From: Plantactinospora sp039889035 | GTDB taxonomy: Bacteria > Actinomycetota > Actinomycetes > Mycobacteriales > Micromonosporaceae | Reading direction: 5' to 3' | NCBI GenBank assembly: GCA_039889035.1 | Contig: JBDQQY010000009.1 | Location: 124,001-188,000 of the forward strand | DNA: 64,000 nt | In this document: positions 33,000 through 42,700 of the stretch, piece after piece | Numbering within the stretch: position 1 is the first letter of the stretch | Layout of the letters: every line of letters starts with the position of its first letter | The notes under the pieces: generated by a model | Database searches by the model: none | What the model was told of the DNA's origin: nothing | What the model saw: the letters and a program-made list of their open reading frames with translations, nothing else | Program-made: the position numbers and the translations under genes

Positions 33000-34892
33000 A
33001 TGACGACCCACTCCCCCGGCCTCCGGCGGCGCCCCGCACGCCACCGGTTCCGTCGGGCGCTCGTCCTCGGCCTCGTGCTGGCCACCGTCACCACCTCGAC
33101 GAACTCGCCGGCCACCGCCCACCCGCCCCGGCCCGGCGCACCGGACCTCGGGCGGAACGTCACCGTCTTCGACCCGAGCATGCCGGTCAGCGAGATCCAG
33201 GCGACGCTCGACGCGGCACACGCCCGGCAGGTCAACAACGAGATGGGCACCGACCGGTACGCGTACCTGTTCAGGCCGGGCAGCTACGGTAGCGCCGAGC
33301 AGCCGCTACAGATCAAGGTCGGGTACTACACCGAGATCTCCGGACTCGGCGCCTCGCCCACCGACGTCCTGATCAACGGCAAGGTCGAGGTCTACAACCG
33401 CTGTCTTGAGGGCGGCGGCACCGGCAACTGCATCGCCCTGGTCAACTTCTGGCGTACCCTCTCCAACCTGTCCCTCAACATCGTCGCGGCGGGTCAGGAC
33501 GACTGCCGGGCGTCGGCGAACTTCTGGGCCGTCTCCCAGGCGGTGTCGCTGCGCCGGATGAACATCGGCGGCGGCGGACTGTCGCTGATGGACTACTGCA
33601 CCGCCGGCCCGCAGTACGCCAGCGGCGGCTTCATCGCCGACTCGCGGCTGCCCGCCACCACCAACGGCTCGCAGCAGCAGTGGCTGACCCGCAACACCGA
33701 GGTCGCGAGCTGGTCCAACGCGGTCTGGAACCAGGTCTTCGCCGGTGTGGTCGGCGCCCCCGACGACGCCGGGTTCCCCGAACCGCCGTACACCACGCTG
33801 GAGAGCACGCCGCGCAGCCGGGAGAAGCCGTACCTCTTCGTGGACGCGAAGGGCACCTACCAGGTCCGGGTACCCGCCGTGCGGCGGGACACCCGGGGCA
33901 TCACCTGGGGTGCCGGCCTGACCCCGGGCCGGACCGTCCCGCTGCGGGACTTCTTCGTCGCCCGGCCGTCCGACCCGGTACACGTGCTCAACCGAGAGCT
34001 GGCGCGCGGCCGGCACCTGCTGCTCACCCCCGGCGTCTACGACGTCGCCCGCAGCATCGAGGTCACGCGCCCCGACACGGTGGTGCTGGGCATCGGGCAC
34101 GCCACCCTGACCGCCGTGAACGGTGCCGTCCCGCTGGAGATCGCCGGGGTGCCCGGCGTGGTGGTCGCCGGGGTCACCGTGGACGCCGGCCCGCGGGAGT
34201 CGCCGGTGCTGCTCCGGGTGGGCAGCCGGCACGGCCGCAGCCACAGCACCCCGAACAACCCGATCACGCTCTCCGACGTCTACTTCCGGGTCGGCGGGCC
34301 GCACATCGGCCGGACCAACATCGCCCTGGAGGTCAACAGCGACCACGTCCTGATCGACCACACCTGGGTGTGGCGCGGCGACCACGGCGTCGAGGGCTTC
34401 ACCGAGGGCGTCAACGGCGACACCGACCGCTGGCGGACCAACACCGGCCGGTACGGCGCGGTCATCAACGGCGACCACGTCACCGCGACCGGCCTCTTCG
34501 TCGAGCACTTCCAGCGCTACAACACGGTCTGGAACGGCGAGGACGGCACCACGATCCTCTACCAGAACGAGCTGCCGTACGACCCGCCGACCCAGGCGGA
34601 CTGGATGAACGGCGAGGTCGAGGGCTGGGCCGGTTACAAGGTCGGCGACCGGGTGAAGCGGCACACCCTGCACGGCGGGGGTGTCTACGTCTTCAACCAG
34701 AACAACCCGTCGATCCACACCGAGAACGGCTTCGAGGTGCCGGAGACGCCGGGGGTGCGGCTGCACCACATCATGACCGTCAACCTCAGCGCCGGCACCA
34801 TCGACCACGTGGTCAACGGCGTCGGCGGGCCGGCCGACACCACCCGGGTCGGCGCACCGGTCTACCTCGCGGAGTACCCGGTGGCACCGTAG
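33000..34892 (+). CDS. Secreted right-handed beta-helix protein (GH55/pectate-lyase-like fold)
   Basis: ATG 33000 follows GGAAAGGACGG. The signal peptide is twin-arginine-like in composition (GLRRRPARHRFRRALVLGLV) and ends near ATAHP. The rest (about 590 residues) shows the two-part arrangement of GH55-like beta helices: strands NVTVFDPSMPVSEIQATLDA and RYAYLFRPGSYGSAEQPLQI, later HVLNRELARGRHLLLTPGVY, VVVAGVTVDAGPRESPVLLR and ALEVNSDHVLIDHTWVWRGD. Some homologues are mislabelled as 'coagulation factor 5/8' proteins. It may cleave a beta-1,3-glucan or a pectin-like polymer, but no catalytic residue can be assigned from sequence. Expression is probably controlled by the LacI-type operator upstream. 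Confidence 0.75.
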   Translation: MTTHSPGLRRRPARHRFRRALVLGLVLATVTTSTNSPATAHPPRPGAPDLGRNVTVFDPSMPVSEIQATLDAAHARQVNNEMGTDRYAYLFRPGSYGSAEQPLQIKVGYYTEISGLGASPTDVLINGKVEVYNRCLEGGGTGNCIALVNFWRTLSNLSLNIVAAGQDDCRASANFWAVSQAVSLRRMNIGGGGLSLMDYCTAGPQYASGGFIADSRLPATTNGSQQQWLTRNTEVASWSNAVWNQVFAGVVGAPDDAGFPEPPYTTLESTPRSREKPYLFVDAKGTYQVRVPAVRRDTRGITWGAGLTPGRTVPLRDFFVARPSDPVHVLNRELARGRHLLLTPGVYDVARSIEVTRPDTVVLGIGHATLTAVNGAVPLEIAGVPGVVVAGVTVDAGPRESPVLLRVGSRHGRSHSTPNNPITLSDVYFRVGGPHIGRTNIALEVNSDHVLIDHTWVWRGDHGVEGFTEGVNGDTDRWRTNTGRYGAVINGDHVTATGLFVEHFQRYNTVWNGEDGTTILYQNELPYDPPTQADWMNGEVEGWAGYKVGDRVKRHTLHGGGVYVFNQNNPSIHTENGFEVPETPGVRLHHIMTVNLSAGTIDHVVNGVGGPADTTRVGAPVYLAEYPVAP

Positions 34893-34898
34893 CCGGGC

Positions 34899-34935
34899 AC
34901 CGGCGGCCGGCCGGGGTGTCCGGCCGGCCGCCGGT
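34899..34935. terminator. Bidirectional GC terminator between convergent genes
   Basis: Arms 34899-34914 and 34920-34935 (16 bases) are perfectly complementary with a five-base loop. It lies between the stop codons of the beta-helix gene and the GH2 gene, only 70 bases apart, and should serve both. Confidence 0.8.
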
Positions 34936-34962
34936 CACGGGCGAGGAACAGATCGACCGGCG

Positions 34963-37900
34963 TCAGGAGCAGGTCAGCCGAGCGGCCGCCCAGTCGCCGT
35001 GGTCCTCGCCGTTGCCGTTGCCGCCGTCGGTGATCCGCAACTCCAGCCGCTGGCCGCCGGTGACGTCGGCGGAGATCCGTTCGGGCCCGGCCGCACCGGT
35101 CAGCACCCCGGTCGCGGCCCGCCGCTCGCCGTCGACCCAGACCTCGAAGCCGACCGAGCCCCCGTCCACCTCGTCGTCGACCCCGACGTCGGCCCGGAAC
35201 GCGCTGCATGCGCCGGCCAGGTCGACCACGATCCGCGACGGTGCGTGCGCCCCGATCCCCTTGTCGTACGTCGTCGCGCCGATGCGCAGCGGCCCCCCGT
35301 CACCGGCCGGCTGCTCGCCGTTGCTGATGTCCCGCTCCACCGGCCCCCACCCGTTCTCGGCCACCAGGAACGGCAGGTCGCTCACCCAGCGGTCGCCCGG
35401 CGGCAGCGGGGCGCGTACCGTCGTGCGGGCCTCGACGGTGCTCGGGAAGCCGTTGCCCACCGCGTCCACCGTCGCGGTCAGCTCGTAGCTGCCGTAGTCG
35501 GTCTCCGGCGGCGCGGTGACCGTGAAGACCGCCTCCTCGGGTGTCCCGAACGCCACCTCGGCCAGCGGGACGGCCGGTGGGCTGACGGTCCAGCCGGCCG
35601 GCGCGGCCAGCCTCACCACCGCGTCCCGCAGGCCGTCGGCGCACCGGGCGGTGACCGTGACCGCGACCCGCTGCGGTTCGCCGGGGCGGATCTCCGAACC
35701 GGCCGCCACCGCGACCTCCGGCGGGCAGGGCGCGGCCGTCCGGGAGTCCGGTACCCCGCCGGCCCGGATCTCCCGCCCGGTCAGCGGGCGCAGCGTCAGG
35801 GTGTACTCGTGCGACCGGTTCGCCGGCACCCGGTATTCGTCCAGCACCGAGTTCGGCGTCTCACCCATCCCGGTCTCCCCGGCAGCGGCGTGCAGCGTCA
35901 CCCAACCCCGGTTACGGACAAACGGAAGCTGGAAGTCGTACTCGGCGCGGGCCAGCTCGTCGTACGGTGTGACGCTGACGTCGAGGTCGGCGCCGGTGGA
36001 GCTGCCGACCAGCAGTCCCCGCCGGCCGTCGGTCAGCGACGCCCACCGGGCCCCGGTGTGGTTGCCGTACGCCTGCGGCCGGGAGTAGCGCACGTACTCC
36101 TCGTCCACGGTGCTGCGCCAGACGCCGGTGAAGGCGCCCCGCTGCCGGTCGTTGTAGGTCTCCTGCGGACCCCGGCCGTACCAGGCGAACCGCTGCATCG
36201 AGTCCGGCACCCGGACCTGCACGCCGACCCGGGGCAGGTAGGGCAGTTGCCCGACGCCCGCCCCGCGCGGCGTGACCCGGTGGTGCAGGGTGATGGTGCC
36301 GCGCCCGTCGATCCGGTAGCGCATGGTCTGGTCGATCTCGAAGGTCGCCGAGCCCCGGGCGACGCTGCGCACCTCGACCACCGCCGCACCGTCCTGCATG
36401 GCGGACGACACGCCGGTCACCTCGGTCCGCAGCCGGTCGAGGCCGAGGGCGTGCCAGATCTCCCGGTCGGCGGTGCCCCAGCCGTACGTCTCGTTGCTGG
36501 TCGGCGGCCGGTAGACGTCGAGTTCCGGGCCGGTACGCAGCAGCTCCCGGCCGTCCGAGGTCATCGAGCGCAGGGTGCCGGTGCCGGTGTCGAACCGGTA
36601 CCGCCATCCGGGACCGGAGACCAGCACGGTCTCGTCGTCCCGGGTCAACCGGGGGGCGGCGCCGGCCGGTGCCGACGGGAGTACGCCGGGCACCACCCGG
36701 CCACCGGCGGCGAACTCGTCCCAGCCGTACCGCACACCGTCGGTGCCGATCGCCTCCAGCCGCAGCCGGCGCTGCCGGTCCTGCGGGTTCGGCGGCGCGG
36801 CACCGAGGGCGAGGTCGACGGTCTGGCCCGGGCCGAGCCGCAGCGAGCGGGTGCCGGACCGGAGCGTCCGGTCCACCTCCACCAGCGACCAGCGCAGCCG
36901 CAGGTCGAGCGCGGCCGCCGGCTGCTCGTTCTGCACCCGGACCCGGCCCGTCGCCGCGTCGTCGGTGCCGAACCGGACCGGCGCGTGTGCCCAGGCCACC
37001 TCCACGGTCTCCGGCTGGAGGTAGCGGTCGGTGCCGACCAGCCCGTCCGTGCCGGAGAGGCTCAGCCCGAGGCTGTCGAACTCGCCGCGCGGCTGCGCCC
37101 GGTCGAAGTCCAGGGCCAGTGCGGCCCGGTGCACCGGGTCGGCGGCCAACTCGTCGGCGGTCAGCGCCGCGCCGTAGACCCGGACGTCGTCGACCAGCCC
37201 CCGGGCCAACCGGGTACGCAGGTCGTCCTGCTGGGTGGCGGCGTTGCGGCCGACGTTCACCTCGGACAGCCCCGGGTCGAGGGCACCGGAGCGGGCGAGG
37301 CTGCCGACCTCGACGCCGTCGACGTGGAGCCGCAACGCCGCCCCGTCGTAGACGCCGCTGACCCGGTGCCAGTCGTCGTACCAGTTCGCCGGCACCGGCG
37401 CGGCCACCGAGGCCCAGCCGGCCTCGGTGGTGACCCCGAACTCCAGGGTCGTGCGGTCCCGCATCTGCAGGGCGTACGCCCGGCCCTTGGTGACGACCGG
37501 GAAGCTGCCGGCCCACTCGCCGGGCCGTACCCAGGCGTCCAGGGTCACCGCCCCGGTGAGGTCGAGCCGGGGATCGCGGAACACGTCCACGAAATCGTCC
37601 AGGCTGGACAGTGCGACGGCCCGGCCGCGCCGCCCGTCGACCAGGGACGGCTTGCCGACGAAGAACGCCTGGATCCGGTTGGGCGACGAGTCCGGGGTGA
37701 GTAGCAGCGGTTGGCGCAGGTTGGCTTCGGCCCAGTCCCAGACGAAGCCGCCCTGTAGCGACGGATAGCGCCGGGCGAGCGCCCAGAACCGGTCGAAGTT
37801 GCCGACGCTGTTGCCCATCGCGTGGGCGTACTCGCCGAAGACCACCGGCCGGGTGGTGGTGCCGGCGATGGACTCGACGTACCCGGGAGTCGGATAGCGC

Positions 37901-39498
37901 GGCCCCCACACGTCGGCGTACGGCGCGTCGCCGTTCGGGTTGTTGGACTGGTGGTAGAGCAGCCGGGTGGGCTCGTTGGCGTCCGCCCACTCGGCCATCG
38001 CGAAGTGCGCGGTGCCCAGCCCCGCCTCGTTGCCGGTGTCCCAGATGATCACACTCGGGTGGTTCTTGTCGCGGTGCACCATCGCCTGGAACCGGTCCGC
38101 GAACGCCGCCTGCCACTCCGGCCGGGAGGCGAGGCAGTCGTTCGGGCAGTTCTCGTGGGAGTGGGTCTCGATGTCCACCTCGTCGGCGATCCACAGCCCG
38201 TGCCGGTTGGCCAGGTCGTAGAGGTAGGGGTCCGAGGGGTAGTGCGAGGTGCGGACCGCGTTGATGTGCAGGCTCTTCATCAGCGCGACGTCGCGGCGCT
38301 GCGCCGCCCGGCTGACGTGCCGGCCGGTCTCCGGGTCGGTCTCCGCCCGGTTGGTGCCCTTGATCAGGATGCGTTCGCCGTTGACCAGCAGTTGCGCGTC
38401 GCGCACCTCGACCTCGCGGAAGCCGACCGCCTGCGCGGTGGTGTGCACCACCCGGCCGTCCGGGTCGAGCAGTTCCAGCACCAGCGCGTACAGGTGCGGC
38501 GCGTCCGCGCTCCACTTGGCCGGGTCCCGCACGGTGGTGCTGAGCGTGCCCTGCCCGGTCATCGTGCTGACCGTCCGGCCGGCGGTGTCGCGCAGGGTGC
38601 CCCGCACGGTGTACCCGTCGGCCGGGCCGGCCAGCGCGACCCGGGCGGTGAGGGTGGCGTCCCGGTACCGGTCGTCCAGGTCGGTGGTGACGTACGCGTC
38701 GCGCAGGTGGGTCCGCGGGGTGGCGTACAGCCAGACGTCGCGGAAGATGCCGCTGTAGCGCCACTGGTCGACGTCCTCCAGGTACGCCCCCGAACCCCAC
38801 CGGTGCACCTGCACCGCGACCCGGTTGGTGCCCGGGCGCAGCGCGTCGGTCACGTCGAACTCGGCCGGGGTGTAGCCGCCCTGGTCGTAACCGATGTAGC
38901 GCCCGTTGACCCAGACGAAGTAGCCGCTGGTGACGCCCTCGAAGCGCAGGAACGTCCGCCGGCCGGACCAGGACGGGGCGACCTCGAACGCGCGCACGTA
39001 GGCGCCGGTGGGGTTGACGTCCCGGGGCACCCGGGGCGGGTCGTCGGGCCAGATCTCCTCGGGGATGTTGCGGAACATCGGGTGGTCGACGAAGTCGGAC
39101 TGCCAGGTGTGCGGCACCGTGGCGGTCGGCCAGCCGGAGACGTCGTAGCCCTCGGCGTGGAAGCCGGCCGGCACCCCGTCGGGGCGGTCGGCGATGGTCA
39201 GTCTCCAGTCGCCGTTCAGCGGCAGCATCCAGGGCGACCGGGCACTGTGCTCGGTGACGTCGGCGGCGGCGGTGCGGGCGTCCGGGTACGGGCGCAGCAT
39301 CGCGTGCGGCGGCTGCTGCCCCTCACCGGTCATCCCGGGATCCTCCAGGTAGCGGTAGACGTCCTCGACGGTGACCGGACCGCCGGCAGCGGTGGCGCTG
39401 CCCCGGCGCTCGGCGGCGTGCGCGGCGGCCGGCGGCAGCACACCGGGCACCAGCAGGGCGAAGAGGGTGAACCCGGCGAGGACTCCTCGTGCTGGCAT
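34963..39498 (-). CDS. Giant secreted GH2 beta-galactosidase-like enzyme with inserted LamG and C-terminal NEW3/NPCBM domains
   Basis: ATG 39498 has GGGAGGG six bases upstream and begins the signal peptide MPARGVLAGFTLFALLVPGV. The protein has 1511 residues. N-terminal jelly roll and Ig domains contain VPHTWQSDF and YLEDVDQWRYSGIFRDVWLY. The TIM barrel holds NRAETDPETGRH, the acid/base glutamate 491 in WDTGNEAGLG and the nucleophile 556 in FGEYAHAMGNS. Directly after the barrel (GGFVWDWAEANL) a LamG-like domain of about 170 residues is inserted (about 620-790), before the chain resumes at DGLVGTDRYLQPETVEV. The LacZ small-chain domain (RFAWYGRGPQETYNDRQRGA) follows, then a NEW3 domain and an NPCBM domain from about 1367. 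It should remove terminal beta-galactosyl-type sugars outside the cell. Confidence 0.92.
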   Translation of the reverse strand: MPARGVLAGFTLFALLVPGVLPPAAAHAAERRGSATAAGGPVTVEDVYRYLEDPGMTGEGQQPPHAMLRPYPDARTAAADVTEHSARSPWMLPLNGDWRLTIADRPDGVPAGFHAEGYDVSGWPTATVPHTWQSDFVDHPMFRNIPEEIWPDDPPRVPRDVNPTGAYVRAFEVAPSWSGRRTFLRFEGVTSGYFVWVNGRYIGYDQGGYTPAEFDVTDALRPGTNRVAVQVHRWGSGAYLEDVDQWRYSGIFRDVWLYATPRTHLRDAYVTTDLDDRYRDATLTARVALAGPADGYTVRGTLRDTAGRTVSTMTGQGTLSTTVRDPAKWSADAPHLYALVLELLDPDGRVVHTTAQAVGFREVEVRDAQLLVNGERILIKGTNRAETDPETGRHVSRAAQRRDVALMKSLHINAVRTSHYPSDPYLYDLANRHGLWIADEVDIETHSHENCPNDCLASRPEWQAAFADRFQAMVHRDKNHPSVIIWDTGNEAGLGTAHFAMAEWADANEPTRLLYHQSNNPNGDAPYADVWGPRYPTPGYVESIAGTTTRPVVFGEYAHAMGNSVGNFDRFWALARRYPSLQGGFVWDWAEANLRQPLLLTPDSSPNRIQAFFVGKPSLVDGRRGRAVALSSLDDFVDVFRDPRLDLTGAVTLDAWVRPGEWAGSFPVVTKGRAYALQMRDRTTLEFGVTTEAGWASVAAPVPANWYDDWHRVSGVYDGAALRLHVDGVEVGSLARSGALDPGLSEVNVGRNAATQQDDLRTRLARGLVDDVRVYGAALTADELAADPVHRAALALDFDRAQPRGEFDSLGLSLSGTDGLVGTDRYLQPETVEVAWAHAPVRFGTDDAATGRVRVQNEQPAAALDLRLRWSLVEVDRTLRSGTRSLRLGPGQTVDLALGAAPPNPQDRQRRLRLEAIGTDGVRYGWDEFAAGGRVVPGVLPSAPAGAAPRLTRDDETVLVSGPGWRYRFDTGTGTLRSMTSDGRELLRTGPELDVYRPPTSNETYGWGTADREIWHALGLDRLRTEVTGVSSAMQDGAAVVEVRSVARGSATFEIDQTMRYRIDGRGTITLHHRVTPRGAGVGQLPYLPRVGVQVRVPDSMQRFAWYGRGPQETYNDRQRGAFTGVWRSTVDEEYVRYSRPQAYGNHTGARWASLTDGRRGLLVGSSTGADLDVSVTPYDELARAEYDFQLPFVRNRGWVTLHAAAGETGMGETPNSVLDEYRVPANRSHEYTLTLRPLTGREIRAGGVPDSRTAAPCPPEVAVAAGSEIRPGEPQRVAVTVTARCADGLRDAVVRLAAPAGWTVSPPAVPLAEVAFGTPEEAVFTVTAPPETDYGSYELTATVDAVGNGFPSTVEARTTVRAPLPPGDRWVSDLPFLVAENGWGPVERDISNGEQPAGDGGPLRIGATTYDKGIGAHAPSRIVVDLAGACSAFRADVGVDDEVDGGSVGFEVWVDGERRAATGVLTGAAGPERISADVTGGQRLELRITDGGNGNGEDHGDWAAARLTCS

Positions 39499-39788
39499 CA
39501 ACACCCTCCCACCCGGATCTCGACAGATCCGCACAGAGACCGAAAATTATCAACTCTTCCTAACATCCAGAAGCGACAATATTCAAGAGAATCAGGGTCT
39601 CGACCGGACCGCAGGGGCCGAGAGCGGCCGGGCCCGGGAGCCGCCGATGGTCACCGACCGCGCCCAACCGCTGCCACGCCACCTGGACGGTTGCCGAGAC
39701 CGTTACCGACGACAACCGGACATGACACTGCGGAAGTGACGTACCCACGGAATAGACTCGAAAAAATCCTTGCGGGGGGAGGCAAGGG
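39499..39788. promoter_or_regulatory. AT-rich divergent promoter region between GH2 and SARP genes
   Basis: A stretch at 39540-39600 is strikingly AT-rich for this genome and likely holds the GH2 promoter (possible -10 TAATTT on the minus strand, 17 bases after TTCTGG). Nearer the GH2 start there is an inverted repeat GGATCT-CGAC-AGATCC. No clear promoter was assigned for the SARP gene, which has a strong ribosome site (GGGGGGAGG). Confidence 0.4.
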
Positions 39789-42700
39789 ATGCGCTTCGGG
39801 ATTCTCGGACCACTTGAGATCCGCTCGGCTCGTGGTCCCGTGCGGATCGGTTCCAACCGGCAGCGGGCACTGCTCGCCGCCCTGCTGGTCCACCCGGCCC
39901 GGTCCGTCGCGGTCGACGAGCTGGTGGAGGCGATCTGGGGGCCGGCCGCGCCGGAGAATCCCCGCGCCGCCGTCCACACCTGCGTGACCCGACTGCGCCG
40001 CAGTCTCGACGAGGCCGGTGCCGAACCGGTCCGGATCGAGCGCCAGGTCGGCGGTTACCGGCTGGCGATCGACCCGCAGGACGTCGACGTCGGCCGGTTC
40101 GAGGCGGCCCTGCGGCGGGCCGAGTCGGCGAGGGAGGCGGCGGACCAGGCGACCGAGGCGGCCGCCCTCCGGGCAGCCCTCGACCTCTGGCGGGGCGAGC
40201 CCCTGGTCGACGTCGGCTCGGACTACCTGGACCGCGAGGTCGTACCCCGGCTGGTCGAACTCCGGCTCGCCGCGCTGGAACGCCGCATCGACCTCGACCT
40301 GCGGGCACCGGGCGACCACTCGGCTCTGGTCGCCGAGTTGCACGGCCTGACCGGCCGGTATCCGTTACGGGAGCGCTTCTGGGTGCAGCTCATGATCGGC
40401 CTGACCCGGTGCGGCCGGCGCGGCGAGGCGTTCGCCGTCTACCGCGAGGTGCGGCGGCGCCTGCGGGAGGAGTTGGGTGTCGACCCCGGCGAGGAGGTGC
40501 AGCGGGTCCACCTCGCCCTGCTCCGGGGTGACCCGCCGCCGACCGGCGGCAGCGACGACCCGACCCGGGCCGTCACCGAGGCGGCACCCTGGACAACCTC
40601 CTGCCAACTGCCGCTGGACGTCGGCGACTTCGTCGGCCGGGGCAGGGAACTCAAGCAACTCCTGGACGAGCTGCGGCAACCAGCGGGCGGCGGGCCGGCC
40701 GTGGTGGTCGTCAGCGGGCCGCCGGGGGTGGGCAAGTCCGCACTCGGCATCCGGGTCGCCCACCAGATCCGGGCCGACTTCCCGGACGGCCAGTGGTATG
40801 TCCGGCTGCGCGGCGCGGGACCGGGCCGGCGGGATCCGGCACACGTACTTGCCGAGCTGCTGCGTACCGCCGGGGTGAATCCGGTCGGTATGCCGGACGA
40901 CACGGACGAACGCGCCGCACTGCTGCGGTCCCGGCTCGCGGACCGTCGGGTGCTGCTGCTCCTCGACGACGCCGCCGACGCCGCGCAGGTGGCGCCGCTG
41001 CTACCCGGTCGGCCGGGCTGCGCCGTCCTGATCACCAGCCGCTCGGACCTCGGCGGGGTGACGGCACTGTACGGCGCCCGCCGGCTGGTGCTCGGCCTGC
41101 TCGTCCCCGACGAGGCGCACGAGCTGCTCCGCCGGATCGTCGGGCCGGGCCAGCTCGATGCCGAGGAGGCGGCGGAACTGGCCGACCTCTGCGGCAGGCT
41201 GCCCCTGGCGCTGCGGATCGTCGCCGCGAACCTGGCCGGCCGGCCCTCGCTCGACCCGGCCCGGTACGCCAGCCAACTCGCCGCCGGGGACCGGCTGGCG
41301 AAGCTCACCGCCGACGGGGACGAGAACCTGACGGTCCGCTCGGCGTTCGACCTGTCCTACGCCGGCTCCGACGAGGCGCAGCGACGGGCGTTCCGGCTGC
41401 TCGGGCTGGTGCCCGGGCCAGACGTGTCGGTGCCGGGCGCGGCGGCGCTGTTCGGTCTCGACGAGGAGCGCGCCGGCCGGCTGCTGGACCAGCTCGCCGC
41501 GGCGAACCTGGTGGAGCGGCACACCATGGAGCGGTTCCGCCTGCACGACCTGCTCCGGCTCTACTCCGCCGACCGGGCCGCCGCCGACGAGTCGGCGGAC
41601 GAGCGGGCGGCCGCGCTGGGCCGCCTCTTCGACTGGTACCTCTACGGCGCCAACGACGCGACGATCCGGTGCTATCCGATGATGTACCCGGCCAGCCTCC
41701 CGGAGCCACCGTCCGGGCTGCGCACACCCGAGCACGACTCCGCCCGGGCCGCCCTGGACTGGCTCGACGCGGAGCGGGCCGGCATCTGCGCCGCCGTGCA
41801 GTACTCCGCGCGGCAGGGCCCGACCCGGTACGCCTGGCTGCTCACCTATGCGATCCGGCCGGACATGCTGCTGCGCTACCACATGGCCGAGCTGGACGCG
41901 ATGAGTGAGGCCGCGCTGGACGCCGCCCGGCGTACGGCCGACCAGCAGGCCGAGGCGATGATGCTGCTGACCCGAGGGATGCTGGGGGTGGCCACCAACC
42001 GGTTCCAGGAGGCGCTCGGCCACCTCGCCGAGGCGCAGCCGCTGGCCGAGGCGCACCAGCAGGCCGAGCTGGCCGCGAGCATCGCCAACATCTGGGGGCT
42101 GGTCCATCTCAACCTCGGCGAGCTGACGCAGGCCGCCGCGCAGTTCGACCGGTCGTTGCGCTGGGTCGACGTGATCGGCGAGTCGGCCCGGGCCCGGACC
42201 GTCTCCACCCTGATCAACCTGGGCGTTGCCCGCCTCGAACTCGGCGAGCTGGACCGGGCCCGGACCTACTTCGCGCGCGCCCTGGAGCTGGCCGAGACGC
42301 ACGGCTCGCCGTTCAGCGCGGCGACCGCCCTGGTCAACCTCGCCGCGGTGGAACTGGAACTGGGCAACCTGGACCGCGCACTGGTCCTCTTCGAGGACTC
42401 GCTCGGCAGATACCAGGAGTGCGGGGCGCGCCCCGAGGAGGCGATCGCGCGGCAGGGACTGGCGACGGTGCACCGGGACGCCGGACGCTACGACCGGGCC
42501 GAGGAGCAGGCCCGGCTCGCGGTCGAGCTGACCGAGCAGATCGGGCACCGGCGGTACGCCGCCGACTCGCTCGCCACGCTCGCCTCGATCTACCTGCTGA
42601 CCGACCGACCCGACCTGGCGGTGGCGCACTACGCGCGCAGCCACGGCCTCGCGGTCGAGTTGGGCTATCCCCGGGTCGAGATCGAGTCGCTGGCCGGTCT

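Noticed and set aside
34999..37704. A plus-strand open frame of 900 codons inside the GH2 gene
   Set aside because: Composition of a shadow frame; the GH2 reading on the other strand has clear catalytic motifs.
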